From Desulfobacteraceae bacterium (GTDB lineage Bacteria > Desulfobacterota > Desulfobacteria > Desulfobacterales > Desulfosalsimonadaceae): 14,719 nt of DNA. Where the stretch lies: positions 1 to 14,719 of the forward strand of contig JAGXHH010000083.1 of the NCBI GenBank assembly GCA_024636355.1. Direction: 5' to 3'. Under the pieces are notes generated by a model. That model made no database searches, was not told the origin of the DNA, and was given only the letters and a program-made list of their open reading frames with translations. The translations under genes were made by a program, and so were the position numbers. Below, one piece after another: positions 1 to 6,443 of the stretch (its first letter is position 1; each line of letters starts with the position of its first letter).

Positions 1-49
1 CTACGGTTCTTATCATTAGTAATTCAAATGTAACGACCTATCCGAAAAA

Positions 50-1210
50 ATGATTCTCCATGTGGACATGGATGCGTTTTACGCGTCCGTAGAACAACTC
101 GACAACCCGGATCTTGTAGGCAGGTGCGTGATCGTGGGCGGCATTTCCGACCGGGGCGTTGTTTCTGCGGCAAACTATGCGGCCCGAAAGTTCGGGGTGC
201 ATTCGGCCATGCCGATGTACCGGGCCCGGCAGCTGTGCCCGAACGGCGTTTTTCTCCACCCCCGCGGCGGCAGGTACAAGGAACTGTCAATCGTCATCAT
301 GGGCGTCCTCTGCTCGTTTTCCCCCCTGGTGGAACCGGTCTCCATTGATGAGGCGTATGTGGATATTTCGGGCTGCGCGACGCTTTTTGGCGGACCGGCG
401 GAAATCGGGGCCAAGATCAAGGCGCGTATCAAGGATGCCGTCGGTTTGAACTGCTCGGTCGGCATCGCTCCCCAGAAATTCCTTGCCAAGATCGCCTCCG
501 ATTTCGACAAGCCGGACGGGTTGTACGTGATTTCCCCGGAGGCGGTGCCGGACTTCATCGATCGGCTCCCGATCGGCAAAGTGCCCGGGGTCGGCAAGGT
601 GACCAATCAGCATCTGGACCGCCTGGGAATACGAAACCTCGGGGACGCCAGACGGTATACTGAAAACCAGCTGGTCGCCCGCCTGGGTAAATTCGGTCAT
701 CGGCTGCACGAGCTCGCCCACGGAATCGATCGGTCCCAAGTCCATGTGTCCCGGCCGGTAAAATCGATCAGCAGCGAGGAAACGCTTTCGACTGATACAA
801 TCGACCGGACGGTTCTGAAACATCTGCTCCTGAAGCATGCCGAAGACGTGGGGCGCCAGATGCGCTGGAAAGGGATGCGGGCGAAAACAGTATTCATCAA
901 AATCAAGCTTTCGGATTTCCGCCAGGCCACCCGGCAGGCGGCACTTCCCCAGCCGACACAATCATCGGAACTGATCTATCGCGGCGGAGTAGCGCTGCTT
1001 AATGCGTTTAAAATCGAAAAACCGGTCCGGCTTGCCGGCCTCGGGGTCACCGACCTTATCACCGGGGAAATACCGGTCCAGGCGCTGCTTTTCGAAGAGC
1101 CTTCCGAAGGATCGGCAAAATGGGAAAAACTCGGTTCCGCCGTGGACGCCATCAGCGAAAAGTATGGGGTGGATGCCATTAAAAAGGCGGGGCTGGTGCG
1201 GAAAGAATGA
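50..1210 (+). CDS. dinB: DNA polymerase IV (Y-family translesion polymerase)
   Basis: Error-prone Y-family polymerase that extends primers past damaged bases in the cytoplasm. The 386-residue product opens with HVDMDAFYASVE, giving catalytic Asp6 and Asp8 and Tyr11 at the position of the sugar steric gate. The second catalytic block is VSIDEAYVDIS, with Asp100 and Glu101. A helix-hairpin-helix thumb motif (VPGVGKV) starts near residue 178, and the little-finger domain occupies roughly 240-340. QALLF at 344-348 fits the QxxLF beta-clamp peptide and is followed by a conserved-looking tail (AVDAISEKYGVDAIKKA). The length is typical of the longer DinB subgroup. The start is the ATG just before HVDMD; I see no convincing Shine-Dalgarno, and only 49 bp of upstream sequence are available, so a LexA site or an upstream partner cannot be assessed. 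The next gene on this strand is over 400 bp away, so it is probably monocistronic at its 3' end. Confidence 0.96.
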   Translation: MILHVDMDAFYASVEQLDNPDLVGRCVIVGGISDRGVVSAANYAARKFGVHSAMPMYRARQLCPNGVFLHPRGGRYKELSIVIMGVLCSFSPLVEPVSIDEAYVDISGCATLFGGPAEIGAKIKARIKDAVGLNCSVGIAPQKFLAKIASDFDKPDGLYVISPEAVPDFIDRLPIGKVPGVGKVTNQHLDRLGIRNLGDARRYTENQLVARLGKFGHRLHELAHGIDRSQVHVSRPVKSISSEETLSTDTIDRTVLKHLLLKHAEDVGRQMRWKGMRAKTVFIKIKLSDFRQATRQAALPQPTQSSELIYRGGVALLNAFKIEKPVRLAGLGVTDLITGEIPVQALLFEEPSEGSAKWEKLGSAVDAISEKYGVDAIKKAGLVRKE

Positions 1211-1269
1211 GTTCTGCTTCCCATTTATTCACTCGTATGTTTTTGTTCCCTCCCCAATAAAAACAATCT

Positions 1270-1292
1270 GGATATCTGGAAAACTCCAGTAA
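1270..1292. repeat. Short dispersed motif, copy 1
   Basis: A 23-bp segment (GGATATC then GGAAAA then CTCCAGTAA) reappears on the opposite strand at 3171-3192 with one substitution and one single-base gap. Both copies are intergenic and beside other palindromic repeats. It may be the edge of a larger dispersed element; alone it carries no assignable function. Confidence 0.45.
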
Positions 1293-1321
1293 ATAATAAA
1301 TCACTAAAGTCTTCCCGGCAC

Positions 1322-1420
1322 TTTTTCTCGTGCGCGTGCGCGTAATCGTAATCGGATTTTATGCTCGATTACGATTACGCGCACGAGCACCGTCCCGCAA
1401 GCGGGACTGAGCACGAAAAA
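1322..1420. repeat. Compound palindrome with hexamer-like arms
   Basis: The core is a perfect 19-bp inverted repeat, 1336-1354 against 1366-1384, with an 11-base loop. A second perfect hairpin (GTCCCGC, AA, GCGGGAC) lies at 1392-1407. An outer pair, TCGTGC at 1328-1333 and GCACGA at 1411-1416, flanked by T and A runs, encloses both. The right arm reads as hexamers GATTAC, GATTAC, GCGCAC, GAGCAC. There is no downstream T-run, so a simple intrinsic terminator for dinB is unlikely. It resembles a dispersed palindromic element. In the rest of the 1211-1627 gap I see only AT-rich sequence and a possible promoter region. Confidence 0.7.
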
Positions 1421-1585
1421 ACCCAACTGGAGCTTTGTCGATAGCCAGATAAAACAGTTTTTCCGGATAACCGATTAATACATTCTTTGTATAAAAATTC
1501 ATCATCAATGCTTTCGATAAGTTACACATTTTACAGGCGATGAAAAAACGAGAATCGAATTGGACGAGTTGCTCCTGCGGAAATA

Positions 1586-1623
1586 GATTTATCTATTATA
1601 TAATAAATCGACTTCAAGGGGGG
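1586..1623 (+). promoter_or_regulatory. Possible promoter -10, inverted repeat and ribosome binding site
   Basis: TATAAT at 1599-1604 lies within a 7-bp inverted repeat (GATTTAT at 1586-1592, ATAAATC at 1603-1609), upstream of the secreted-protein gene. No good -35 box is found at the usual spacing, so the promoter call is weak. If real, the inverted repeat over the -10 could be an operator. The Shine-Dalgarno AAGGGGGG at 1616-1623 is clear and fixes the ATG at 1628. Confidence 0.35.
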
Positions 1624-1627
1624 CGAC

Positions 1628-2821
1628 ATGGGCTTTCAAAAGAAAACAATGGTTTTTCTTGCGGTTATTTTTGTTTGCGGCATGATCGCGGCAACAGGGG
1701 CCAGGGCGCAGATCCTGACGGATGCGGACCTGAACGGACGGTATATCGTCTCCCAGTTGATTGCCGGGGAAACCCTGATATACGCGCTCGAGTTCGACGG
1801 TGCGGGTGTCCTGACCGATTTGGCCCTGCTCAATGCCTCGTTTAAGGTAAACGGCGAAGACATTGATCCCGATACCGCCGCGCAGATCATCATCGGCATT
1901 CCCGAAAGTACGTTGTATTCCGTCCAGCCCGACGGTTCGTTCTTTTTTTCCGGATCGAGCATGGCGGGTGCATTGTCGTCCAACGGGCAGATCATTAGTT
2001 TCGTTCAGACCGATAAAGGGGGATTGCCGCAGATCAATATCGGAATCCGGGCTGCATCCGGTATTTCCGACACCGCGCTGGTCGGCGATTATTTCATCCA
2101 TGTGTTCGAGTTCGATATCGGAAATACGGTAAACGAACTCGAAGCCAATTCCTATATCATCGATGCGTCATTTGATGCGATGGGGCAGATGAGCGGCGAA
2201 CTGATTGCCGGGTCGATCGTGGATGCCGATCCGATATTCCGGGCAGGGTACCGGGTCGAGGAAACCGGGCTGCTTTTTATCGAGCGGGAGGGCGAGGGCT
2301 CCCCGGATACGGGCGCTGTTTCAGCCGACGGTTCGGTGTTTGCGGCAGTCGATACCAACTGGGCCGAAGGCGAGGATATCCGGATCATGATCGGCGTCAA
2401 AGCCGCCGATGAGGATGAACTCACCCATCAATTGTTTTTATCCGAATATTTCTTCACGGAGCTGCTGGTTGCCGGGTCGACGCCCACTTCGGTCGGCCAG
2501 TTCGTCGATATATTCGGTCAGATGAATTTTGACGGATTCTCCGGTTTTCAGCGCCGCCAGTTGTTTGGTACCATCAGTCCCCTGGAATCCACAATAGGAA
2601 CCGTCAGGATTCTTACCGACGGCCTGTTCGTAGCCGATGGACTGACCGGCACTATTGTGCCTGACGGGAGCTTTTTTGCGGCCACCCGCATCGAACCCGG
2701 GCTGGCAGGCTTAAGAATCGGCATTGCCAACAGCACCTTCATCGGAAGCGAACGCCGTCTATTAAACGTCGAACCGGTGGATCATGATGCTGTCTGTTTT
2801 ATCCGTGCGGTGAAAAAATAA
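1628..2821 (+). CDS. Secreted protein with three internal repeats, unknown function
   Basis: I do not recognise the family. The 397-residue product begins with a Sec signal peptide (basic MGFQKK, hydrophobic core, likely cleavage after ARA near residue 27), so it should be exported to the periplasm or cell surface. The mature part appears to be three divergent tandem repeats of about 110 residues, at roughly 33-142, 148-260 and 264-367. Each opens with a Leu/Tyr-rich strand (LNGRYIV, LVGDYFI, LSEYFFT). Each ends in a Gly-rich hairpin finishing IxIG (INIGIRA, IMIGVKA, LRIGIAN), preceded in the second and third repeats by DGSxFAA. The pattern suggests an all-beta repeat fold, possibly a surface or adhesin-like module, but this is inference. 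No catalytic motif, anchor or later membrane segment is visible; one cysteine lies near the C-terminus. It has its own strong ribosome binding site and no operon partner. Confidence 0.85.
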   Translation: MGFQKKTMVFLAVIFVCGMIAATGARAQILTDADLNGRYIVSQLIAGETLIYALEFDGAGVLTDLALLNASFKVNGEDIDPDTAAQIIIGIPESTLYSVQPDGSFFFSGSSMAGALSSNGQIISFVQTDKGGLPQINIGIRAASGISDTALVGDYFIHVFEFDIGNTVNELEANSYIIDASFDAMGQMSGELIAGSIVDADPIFRAGYRVEETGLLFIEREGEGSPDTGAVSADGSVFAAVDTNWAEGEDIRIMIGVKAADEDELTHQLFLSEYFFTELLVAGSTPTSVGQFVDIFGQMNFDGFSGFQRRQLFGTISPLESTIGTVRILTDGLFVADGLTGTIVPDGSFFAATRIEPGLAGLRIGIANSTFIGSERRLLNVEPVDHDAVCFIRAVKK

Positions 2822-2824
2822 ATC

Positions 2825-2846
2825 GGGCGGACCTGCGTGTCCGCCC
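2825..2846 (+). terminator. Hairpin just after the secreted-protein gene
   Basis: A perfect 8-bp stem (GGGCGGAC at 2825-2832, GTCCGCCC at 2839-2846) with a 6-base loop starts 3 bp after the stop codon. The sequence after it (TGTTGCTAAG) lacks a solid T-run, so it may be an inefficient terminator or a 3'-end stabilising hairpin. Confidence 0.5.
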
Positions 2847-2879
2847 TGTTGCTAAGAAGATTAAGATTTTCATTTCATT

Positions 2880-3251
2880 GTAAAAAGTCTGTTTCTCTCG
2901 CAAAGACGCAAAGAGCGCCAAGGTAAATGTATAAAATGAAATATTCTGGATATATTTTTATAGATCATATTAACCCCGAGGGGTTTGACATATCAGCCCG
3001 GGGCAGCGCCCCGGGAAAGATGAAAAGAATCAGAGGAGCCCTGAAAGGGCGATACATAGAAATGAATTATAAAATGTCACGCCCTTTCAGGGCTCCTTTT
3101 CCTTGGCTTCTTTCCCGGGGCGTTGCCCCGGGCTGTTATGTGTTGCCCTTTCAGGGCATTAAGAACTCAGTTACTGGAGTTTCCCGATATCCATAATTAA
3201 ATATTTTTCTTTGCGGCCTTGGCGTCTTTGCGAGAAAAAAACACTTTTTAC
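2880..3251. mobile_element. MITE-like nested palindromic element
   Basis: A 372-bp non-coding element with approximate 30-bp terminal inverted repeats: 2880-2909 against 3222-3251, 27 of 30 matching, core CTCGCAAAGACGC. Inside is a second inverted pair of 26 bp (2995-3020 and 3109-3134, one mismatch), each itself a CCCGGGGC/GCCCCGGG hairpin. A third perfect 17-bp pair lies further in (3035-3051 and 3080-3096), each containing the GCCCT/AGGGC palindrome. A further GCCCT-type palindrome is at 3146-3158 and AACCCC-GA-GGGGTT at 2972-2985. It encodes no transposase, so any mobility would be in trans. The 89-residue frame across it (2927-3196) looks like chance reading of the palindromes. AAGATTAAGA occurs outside both ends (2857-2866 and 3261-3270), but not flush with them, so it is not a convincing target duplication. 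Confidence 0.65.
3171..3192. repeat. Short dispersed motif, copy 2
   Basis: Reverse complement of the motif at 1270-1292 (one substitution, one single-base gap). It lies inside the MITE-like element, between its inner palindromes and its right terminal repeat. Confidence 0.45.
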
Positions 3252-3260
3252 GGCCTTATT

Positions 3261-3302
3261 AAGATTAAGAGCATGAGCATGAGCAAGAGTAAGAGCAAGA
3301 TT
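3261..3302. repeat. Hexamer array, seven units
   Basis: Seven in-register hexamers: AAGATT, AAGAGC, ATGAGC, ATGAGC, AAGAGT, AAGAGC, AAGATT. In the shifted register the units read GATTAA, GAGCAT, GAGCAA, which resembles GATTAC/GAGCAC in the palindrome arm near 1367-1390. The array ends 16 bp from the stop codon of the minus-strand hydrolase gene. Confidence 0.6.
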
Positions 3303-3318
3303 GGAAAAGCGTACCCAC

Positions 3319-5055
3319 CTACTCCTCAAACTCCGGCGCAAACATTGCCATAAAACTTAAAAATCGTACCCGGCCCCCTTCGATGTCGCATTCGGTGGCG
3401 ATGGTCGCCAGGGGATTTCTCTCTTTTGCCAACATCTGTTTCCATACCAGCGACGGGACGGTTACCGTAATGTCCCGCGGGGAGACGAGTTCGGGGCGGA
3501 TTTCAGCCACCCCGCGGCGGACGAGCACCGAATACGCTTCATCTGTGTCCGGAAAGATAAATCCGACCGTCCGTTCCATATCGGCACATTTTTCAGCATC
3601 CAGGTTTACGGCCATTGCATCAAAGAACCGGCCCATCGGCATGCCGGACAGCATCTGTTCGGTCGGCCGCCCCATCTGCCCGATATGAAGCTGCTGGCCC
3701 AGTTCGGCGGCCCGGGTCAGGTAGTAATGCCGGGCGTTCGGGTTGGCCTGCGCCTGGCCGAGAGAGGTCAATGCGGCAACCCGCAGGTTGCGCGCCTCGG
3801 CATTGTCCGGCTCCAGGCGCAACAGACAGTCGGTGAGTTCTAAAACCCACTGGTGATCGCCGGATTCCGCCGCCTGGCGTGCGGCCGTGAGCATGGCGCC
3901 TTTGCCACCGGCAAGGGCGGCCATATGCTCGGCTTTTTCCATGGGCGGCAAGGCATCCAAATGGGTTGGATTGCCGTCGAACCAGCCGAGGTACCCGTTG
4001 AATATGGCCCGGACCGACCAGGCCACGGTTCCGTAGTATTCCGTAAGGAAAGGCGATGCGGCCAGGTGAGGCGGCAGCTTGATCGATGCGGCCAGTTCAT
4101 CCGGGGTTTTCCCCATGTTCATCCCCCGCACGGTCTGGTCATGGACATAGGCGATGGCATCCCGGTAATCGGTCAGGGTGTTATAGATGGCCTGTTCGCC
4201 GGATACCGGGCGGGTGTGGGACGGCACCAGGTGGGCCGGGCGCAGGGCGCGCATCTTGTCGATACTCTCCACCCACCTGCGCACGTCCCGGTGGGCCGTT
4301 CCCCGGATGGTATAGAGATTCGGAAACGTTTTGTAGATGTTGTCGCCCGGCAGCAGAACCCGTTTTTCCGGCAGCCAGACAAAGATCTGATCGTCGGTTT
4401 CCCCGGGGGCATGGACCAGTTGCACCTCGATTCCGGCGATACGTCCTTTCCAGGAATCGGAAAATGTGTGGTTCGGGCGGACCACCCCGACGGTGCTGTC
4501 CGTCGCCAGTTCCAGCCGGCGGCCGATGCCGGCATTGACGATCGAAGAATCCTCCAGGAAATTGCCGAACATTCGCATGCTCCGCTGCGTGAGAACCGGA
4601 CGCAGCACCCCGACGACCCGGTCGATCATCGGACCGGTGGTTTCATGGGCGAAAACGGCGATATCCGGGCCGTCGACAAAGGCTTCGGAGCCGAAAACAT
4701 GATCCGCGTGGTTGTGGGTATAGATCACCGCGCGGATCGGTTTGTCGGTGATTTCCGCAAAGGCGCGCCGGACGGCCTGACCCGCCTCGAATGTTCCCAT
4801 GGTATCGACGACGATCGCCCCGTCATCCCCCTCGATGAGGATCGAGTTGGCCAGCCCGAAACCGACGGCCACATGCACCCCGTCGGTGACCCGGATGACC
4901 TGCTGATCAAACTCCTTCGTATGGGCCTCAAGGCCCGGAACGGTGGAAAGATTTTCAAAATGCGCTTTTTGCGGGGTTTTGTCGCAGGCACAGAGGATTG
5001 AAAGGAATAAAAGAGATAGTAGAAAGATCGTCCGACCGACACGATTTTCTTTCAT
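3319..5055 (-). CDS. Alkylsulfatase-like metallo-beta-lactamase-fold lipoprotein
   Basis: Family members (SdsA1/BDS1-type linear alkylsulfatases) hydrolyse alkyl sulfate esters to alcohol and sulfate using two zinc ions; the substrate here is inferred. I chose the ATG at 5055 because AAAGGGG lies 9 bp upstream; an in-frame ATG at 5088 has weaker support. The 578-residue product then starts with a lipoprotein-like signal (MKENRVGRT, hydrophobic stretch, LCAC near residues 21-24), suggesting a lipid-anchored envelope protein. The zinc motif THNHADH is at 113-119. APGETDD and LLPGDNIYKTFPNLYTIRGT follow as later active-site segments. The dimerisation domain carries the family signature AIFNGYLGWFDGNPTHL, followed by TPR-like helices. 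The last ~100 residues look like the SCP2-type sterol-carrier domain of this family. It is somewhat shorter than SdsA1. It stands alone, and no transporter or sulfate-assimilation gene is adjacent. Confidence 0.9.
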   Translation of the reverse strand: MKENRVGRTIFLLSLLFLSILCACDKTPQKAHFENLSTVPGLEAHTKEFDQQVIRVTDGVHVAVGFGLANSILIEGDDGAIVVDTMGTFEAGQAVRRAFAEITDKPIRAVIYTHNHADHVFGSEAFVDGPDIAVFAHETTGPMIDRVVGVLRPVLTQRSMRMFGNFLEDSSIVNAGIGRRLELATDSTVGVVRPNHTFSDSWKGRIAGIEVQLVHAPGETDDQIFVWLPEKRVLLPGDNIYKTFPNLYTIRGTAHRDVRRWVESIDKMRALRPAHLVPSHTRPVSGEQAIYNTLTDYRDAIAYVHDQTVRGMNMGKTPDELAASIKLPPHLAASPFLTEYYGTVAWSVRAIFNGYLGWFDGNPTHLDALPPMEKAEHMAALAGGKGAMLTAARQAAESGDHQWVLELTDCLLRLEPDNAEARNLRVAALTSLGQAQANPNARHYYLTRAAELGQQLHIGQMGRPTEQMLSGMPMGRFFDAMAVNLDAEKCADMERTVGFIFPDTDEAYSVLVRRGVAEIRPELVSPRDITVTVPSLVWKQMLAKERNPLATIATECDIEGGRVRFLSFMAMFAPEFEE

Positions 5056-5181
5056 AACATCGAGCCCCTTTAAAGGTTTGCCTGCCATGTTGCCGGAAAG
5101 AAAAAAAGTGGGAAGTTGAAGATGGATGTTTAATTCATAAAAGATTCAGCGGAATAATTCAAGCGGGTTGCGAGAACATGC

Positions 5182-5224
5182 GGCACTGCGACAGTGCCCT
5201 GTAGGTCGGGATTCACATCCCGAC
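5182..5224. repeat. Two adjacent small palindromes
   Basis: GGCACTG-CGA-CAGTGCC at 5182-5198 is followed by GTCGGGAT-TCAC-ATCCCGAC at 5205-5224. Both have perfect stems. They belong to the repeat cluster filling the 5056-5553 gap, between the hydrolase start and the methyltransferase stop. The 98-residue minus-strand frame over this stretch (5130-5426) is repeat translation and not a gene. Confidence 0.6.
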
Positions 5225-5238
5225 GCCCTTCGTCAAAA

Positions 5239-5311
5239 GAAAGAATCCAGGAGCCAGGAGCCAGAATCCAGGAACCAGAATCCAGAAGGGGGTATTTCGC
5301 TGGTTCAGCTC
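5239..5311. repeat. GAATCCAGGAGCCAG repeat cluster, copy 1
   Basis: Low-complexity direct repeats built from GAATCCAG, GAGCCAG and GAACCAG units, then a GGGGGTATTTCGC segment and TTCAGCTC. A 19-bp stretch (5239-5257) is identical to 6167-6185 on the other side of the methyltransferase gene, and the downstream parts also correspond (GAAGG, GTATT, TTCAGCTC). Confidence 0.65.
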
Positions 5312-5324
5312 CAGTAAACGGTCG

Positions 5325-5540
5325 CTGGTTCCCAAGCTCCGGCTTGGGAACCCGGTTGCGGGAAGCTCCAGCTTCCAGTGCCTGTTCTTCCGGCCACCTG
5401 ATTACACTTTTTCTTTTTGGGTACAAAGGGGTTCAACCCACCGGCTGGAAAAAGATGTGTTTCGTTCAGGTACTTTAAAAACCGGCCTGGAAGCAGGAGC
5501 TTCCTATGACCGGGTTCTCAAGCTGGAGCTTGGGAACCAG
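5325..5540. repeat. REPIN-like inverted pair of palindromic modules
   Basis: Two copies of a 54-bp module lie in opposite orientation (5325-5378 and 5487-5540, 47 of 54 matching by hand alignment) around a 108-bp spacer. Each module has two hairpins at fixed spacing: one with arms GGTTCCCAAGC and GCTTGGGAACC (5327-5352; imperfect in the second copy, 5513-5538), and one with GGAAGC/GCTTCC arms (5361-5376 and 5489-5504). Paired inverted palindromes of this kind are the layout of REPINs mobilised in trans by RAYT transposases. No RAYT gene is in the window, so the assignment rests on structure alone. The second module ends 13 bp from the methyltransferase stop. Confidence 0.65.
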
Positions 5541-5553
5541 ACAACATGTGCCT

Positions 5554-6129
5554 TTATCGGGCCTTAAACCCAAACCGGCACAAATAATGATACGGTCCCA
5601 CATCGCGGGTGTCGATCAGGGAAAACCCGTATGGCGAAACGGTTTCAACCACCTGTTCCGGGGTGATACGAACTCGGATCGGCGGCCCGGGCGGACCCTC
5701 GATCTTTTTAAACTCTATGACCGCCAGTTCCCCCTCGGGTTTCATCACCCGGACGATCTCCTTTAACGCGCCTTCTACTACCTTGTCATCGATCAGGTCG
5801 TGGAGCACCGATGCCATGAGGCACAAGCCGACCGATTCGTCCGACAGCGGGGTTCTCCCGCTGATGTCGGACAGCACCGCCCGAATGTTCCGGATGCCGC
5901 GCGACCGGAAAGCGGTTTCCAGTTCCTGCAGGCCTTCTTCCCAGAGATCGACGGCATAGATAACAGCGCCTTCGTCAACACGTTCGGAAAGCGCCAGGGA
6001 ATAGGCGCCATTTCCACACGCCACATCGAGAAAGCCGGTTTTCCCGGAAAGGGGCAGGGCCTCAAACAGTGCCTGTTCATCGATCAGGGAAAAGCTGCTC
6101 TTACCGGCCCCGGTCGGCTTATCTTTCAT
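5554..6129 (-). CDS. Class I SAM-dependent methyltransferase
   Basis: A 191-residue cytoplasmic Rossmann-fold methyltransferase of the Methyltransf_11/25 (UbiE-like) type; the acceptor is unknown. Motif I is FLDVACGNGAYSL at about 33-45, the acidic residue ending strand 2 is Asp61 (VIYAVDLW), and LSDIS near 86-90 fits the adenine-binding segment. MASVLHDL (105-112) is the post-strand-4 motif, and LKEIVRVMKPEGELAVIEF (122-140) is the standard helix and strand-5 block. The C-terminal part (GPPIRVRITPEQVVETVSPYGF) resembles the UbiE-like substrate cap. The start is supported by GGAGA about 7 bp upstream of the ATG. It is shorter than full UbiE and has no quinone or metal-resistance neighbour, so I would not name it. 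Related repeat clusters bracket the gene on both sides. Confidence 0.92.
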   Translation of the reverse strand: MKDKPTGAGKSSFSLIDEQALFEALPLSGKTGFLDVACGNGAYSLALSERVDEGAVIYAVDLWEEGLQELETAFRSRGIRNIRAVLSDISGRTPLSDESVGLCLMASVLHDLIDDKVVEGALKEIVRVMKPEGELAVIEFKKIEGPPGPPIRVRITPEQVVETVSPYGFSLIDTRDVGPYHYLCRFGFKAR

Positions 6130-6166
6130 GGTGTTTTCTCCATGATAAGGTTTTCATAAATTAAGT

Positions 6167-6214
6167 GAAAGAATCCAGGAGCCAGAATCCGGAAGGAGGT
6201 ATTCGCCTTCAGCT
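6167..6214. repeat. GAATCCAGGAGCCAG repeat cluster, copy 2
   Basis: Direct repeat of the cluster at 5239-5311: 19 bp identical (6167-6185), followed by a shorter version of the same segments (GGAAGGAGGTATTCGC, TTCAGCTC). It lies about 40 bp upstream of the methyltransferase start. Confidence 0.65.
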
Positions 6215-6235
6215 CATTATTTCATGATCAGCATC

Positions 6236-6319
6236 GTAGGTTGGGCTGAGCGGAGCGAAGCCCAACAAAATGCCGGGCCAAAATGTTGGGCTTCGCTCCC
6301 CCCGCTCAGCCCAACCTAC
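6236..6319. repeat. Long inverted repeat with GTAGGTTGGGC ends
   Basis: The left arm 6236-6266 (31 bp) pairs with the right arm 6285-6319 (35 bp). All bases match except four extra consecutive bases in the right arm. The arms start with GTAGGTTGGGCTGAGCG and end with GAGCGAAGCCCAAC, around an 18-base loop. It resembles a widely dispersed intergenic palindrome type. No coding content. Confidence 0.75.
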
Positions 6320-6327
6320 GGGAGGAG

Positions 6328-6353
6328 GGTTCCCAAGCAGGAGCTTGGGAACC
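6328..6353. repeat. Solo copy of the REPIN-like palindrome
   Basis: GGTTCCCAAGC and GCTTGGGAACC arms with an AGGA loop. This is the same first hairpin as in the paired modules at 5325-5540, here without the second GGAAGC hairpin and without a partner. Confidence 0.7.
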
Positions 6354-6359
6354 AGAAAC

Positions 6360-6436
6360 CCTTGAACCTTGAACCTTGAACCTTGAACCTTGAACCTTGA
6401 ACCTTGAACCTTGAACCTTGAACCTTGAACCTTGAA
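6360..6436. repeat. Perfect 11-copy heptamer tandem repeat (CCTTGAA)n
   Basis: Eleven identical, uninterrupted CCTTGAA units (TTCAAGG on the minus strand), ending 7 bp beyond the stop codon of the minus-strand baeRF-like gene. A degenerate array of the same unit is at 9064-9154. Perfect identity suggests recent expansion, and copy number is probably variable. Confidence 0.97.
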
Positions 6437-6443
6437 CTTATCC

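Noticed and set aside
287..961. 224-residue minus-strand frame
   Set aside because: Antisense shadow of dinB without recognisable motifs.
2927..3196. 89-residue plus-strand frame
   Set aside because: It runs through the nested palindromes of the MITE-like element, and its peptide mirrors them.
2857..3270. AAGATTAAGA at both sides of the MITE-like element as a target-site duplication
   Set aside because: The two copies are 13 bp and 9 bp away from the terminal repeats, not flush, and the right copy belongs to a hexamer array.
3853..5001. 382-residue plus-strand open frame
   Set aside because: It lies entirely antisense to the alkylsulfatase-like gene, whose motifs and signal peptide are clear; the frame is a codon-bias shadow rich in Gly, Arg and Asp.
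5130..5426. 98-residue minus-strand frame with GSWILAPGSWIL
   Set aside because: It is a translation of the GAATCCAG/GAGCCAG repeats and palindromes.
6360..6436. Possible CRISPR array
   Set aside because: The unit is 7 bp with no spacers and there are no cas genes; it is a simple tandem repeat.
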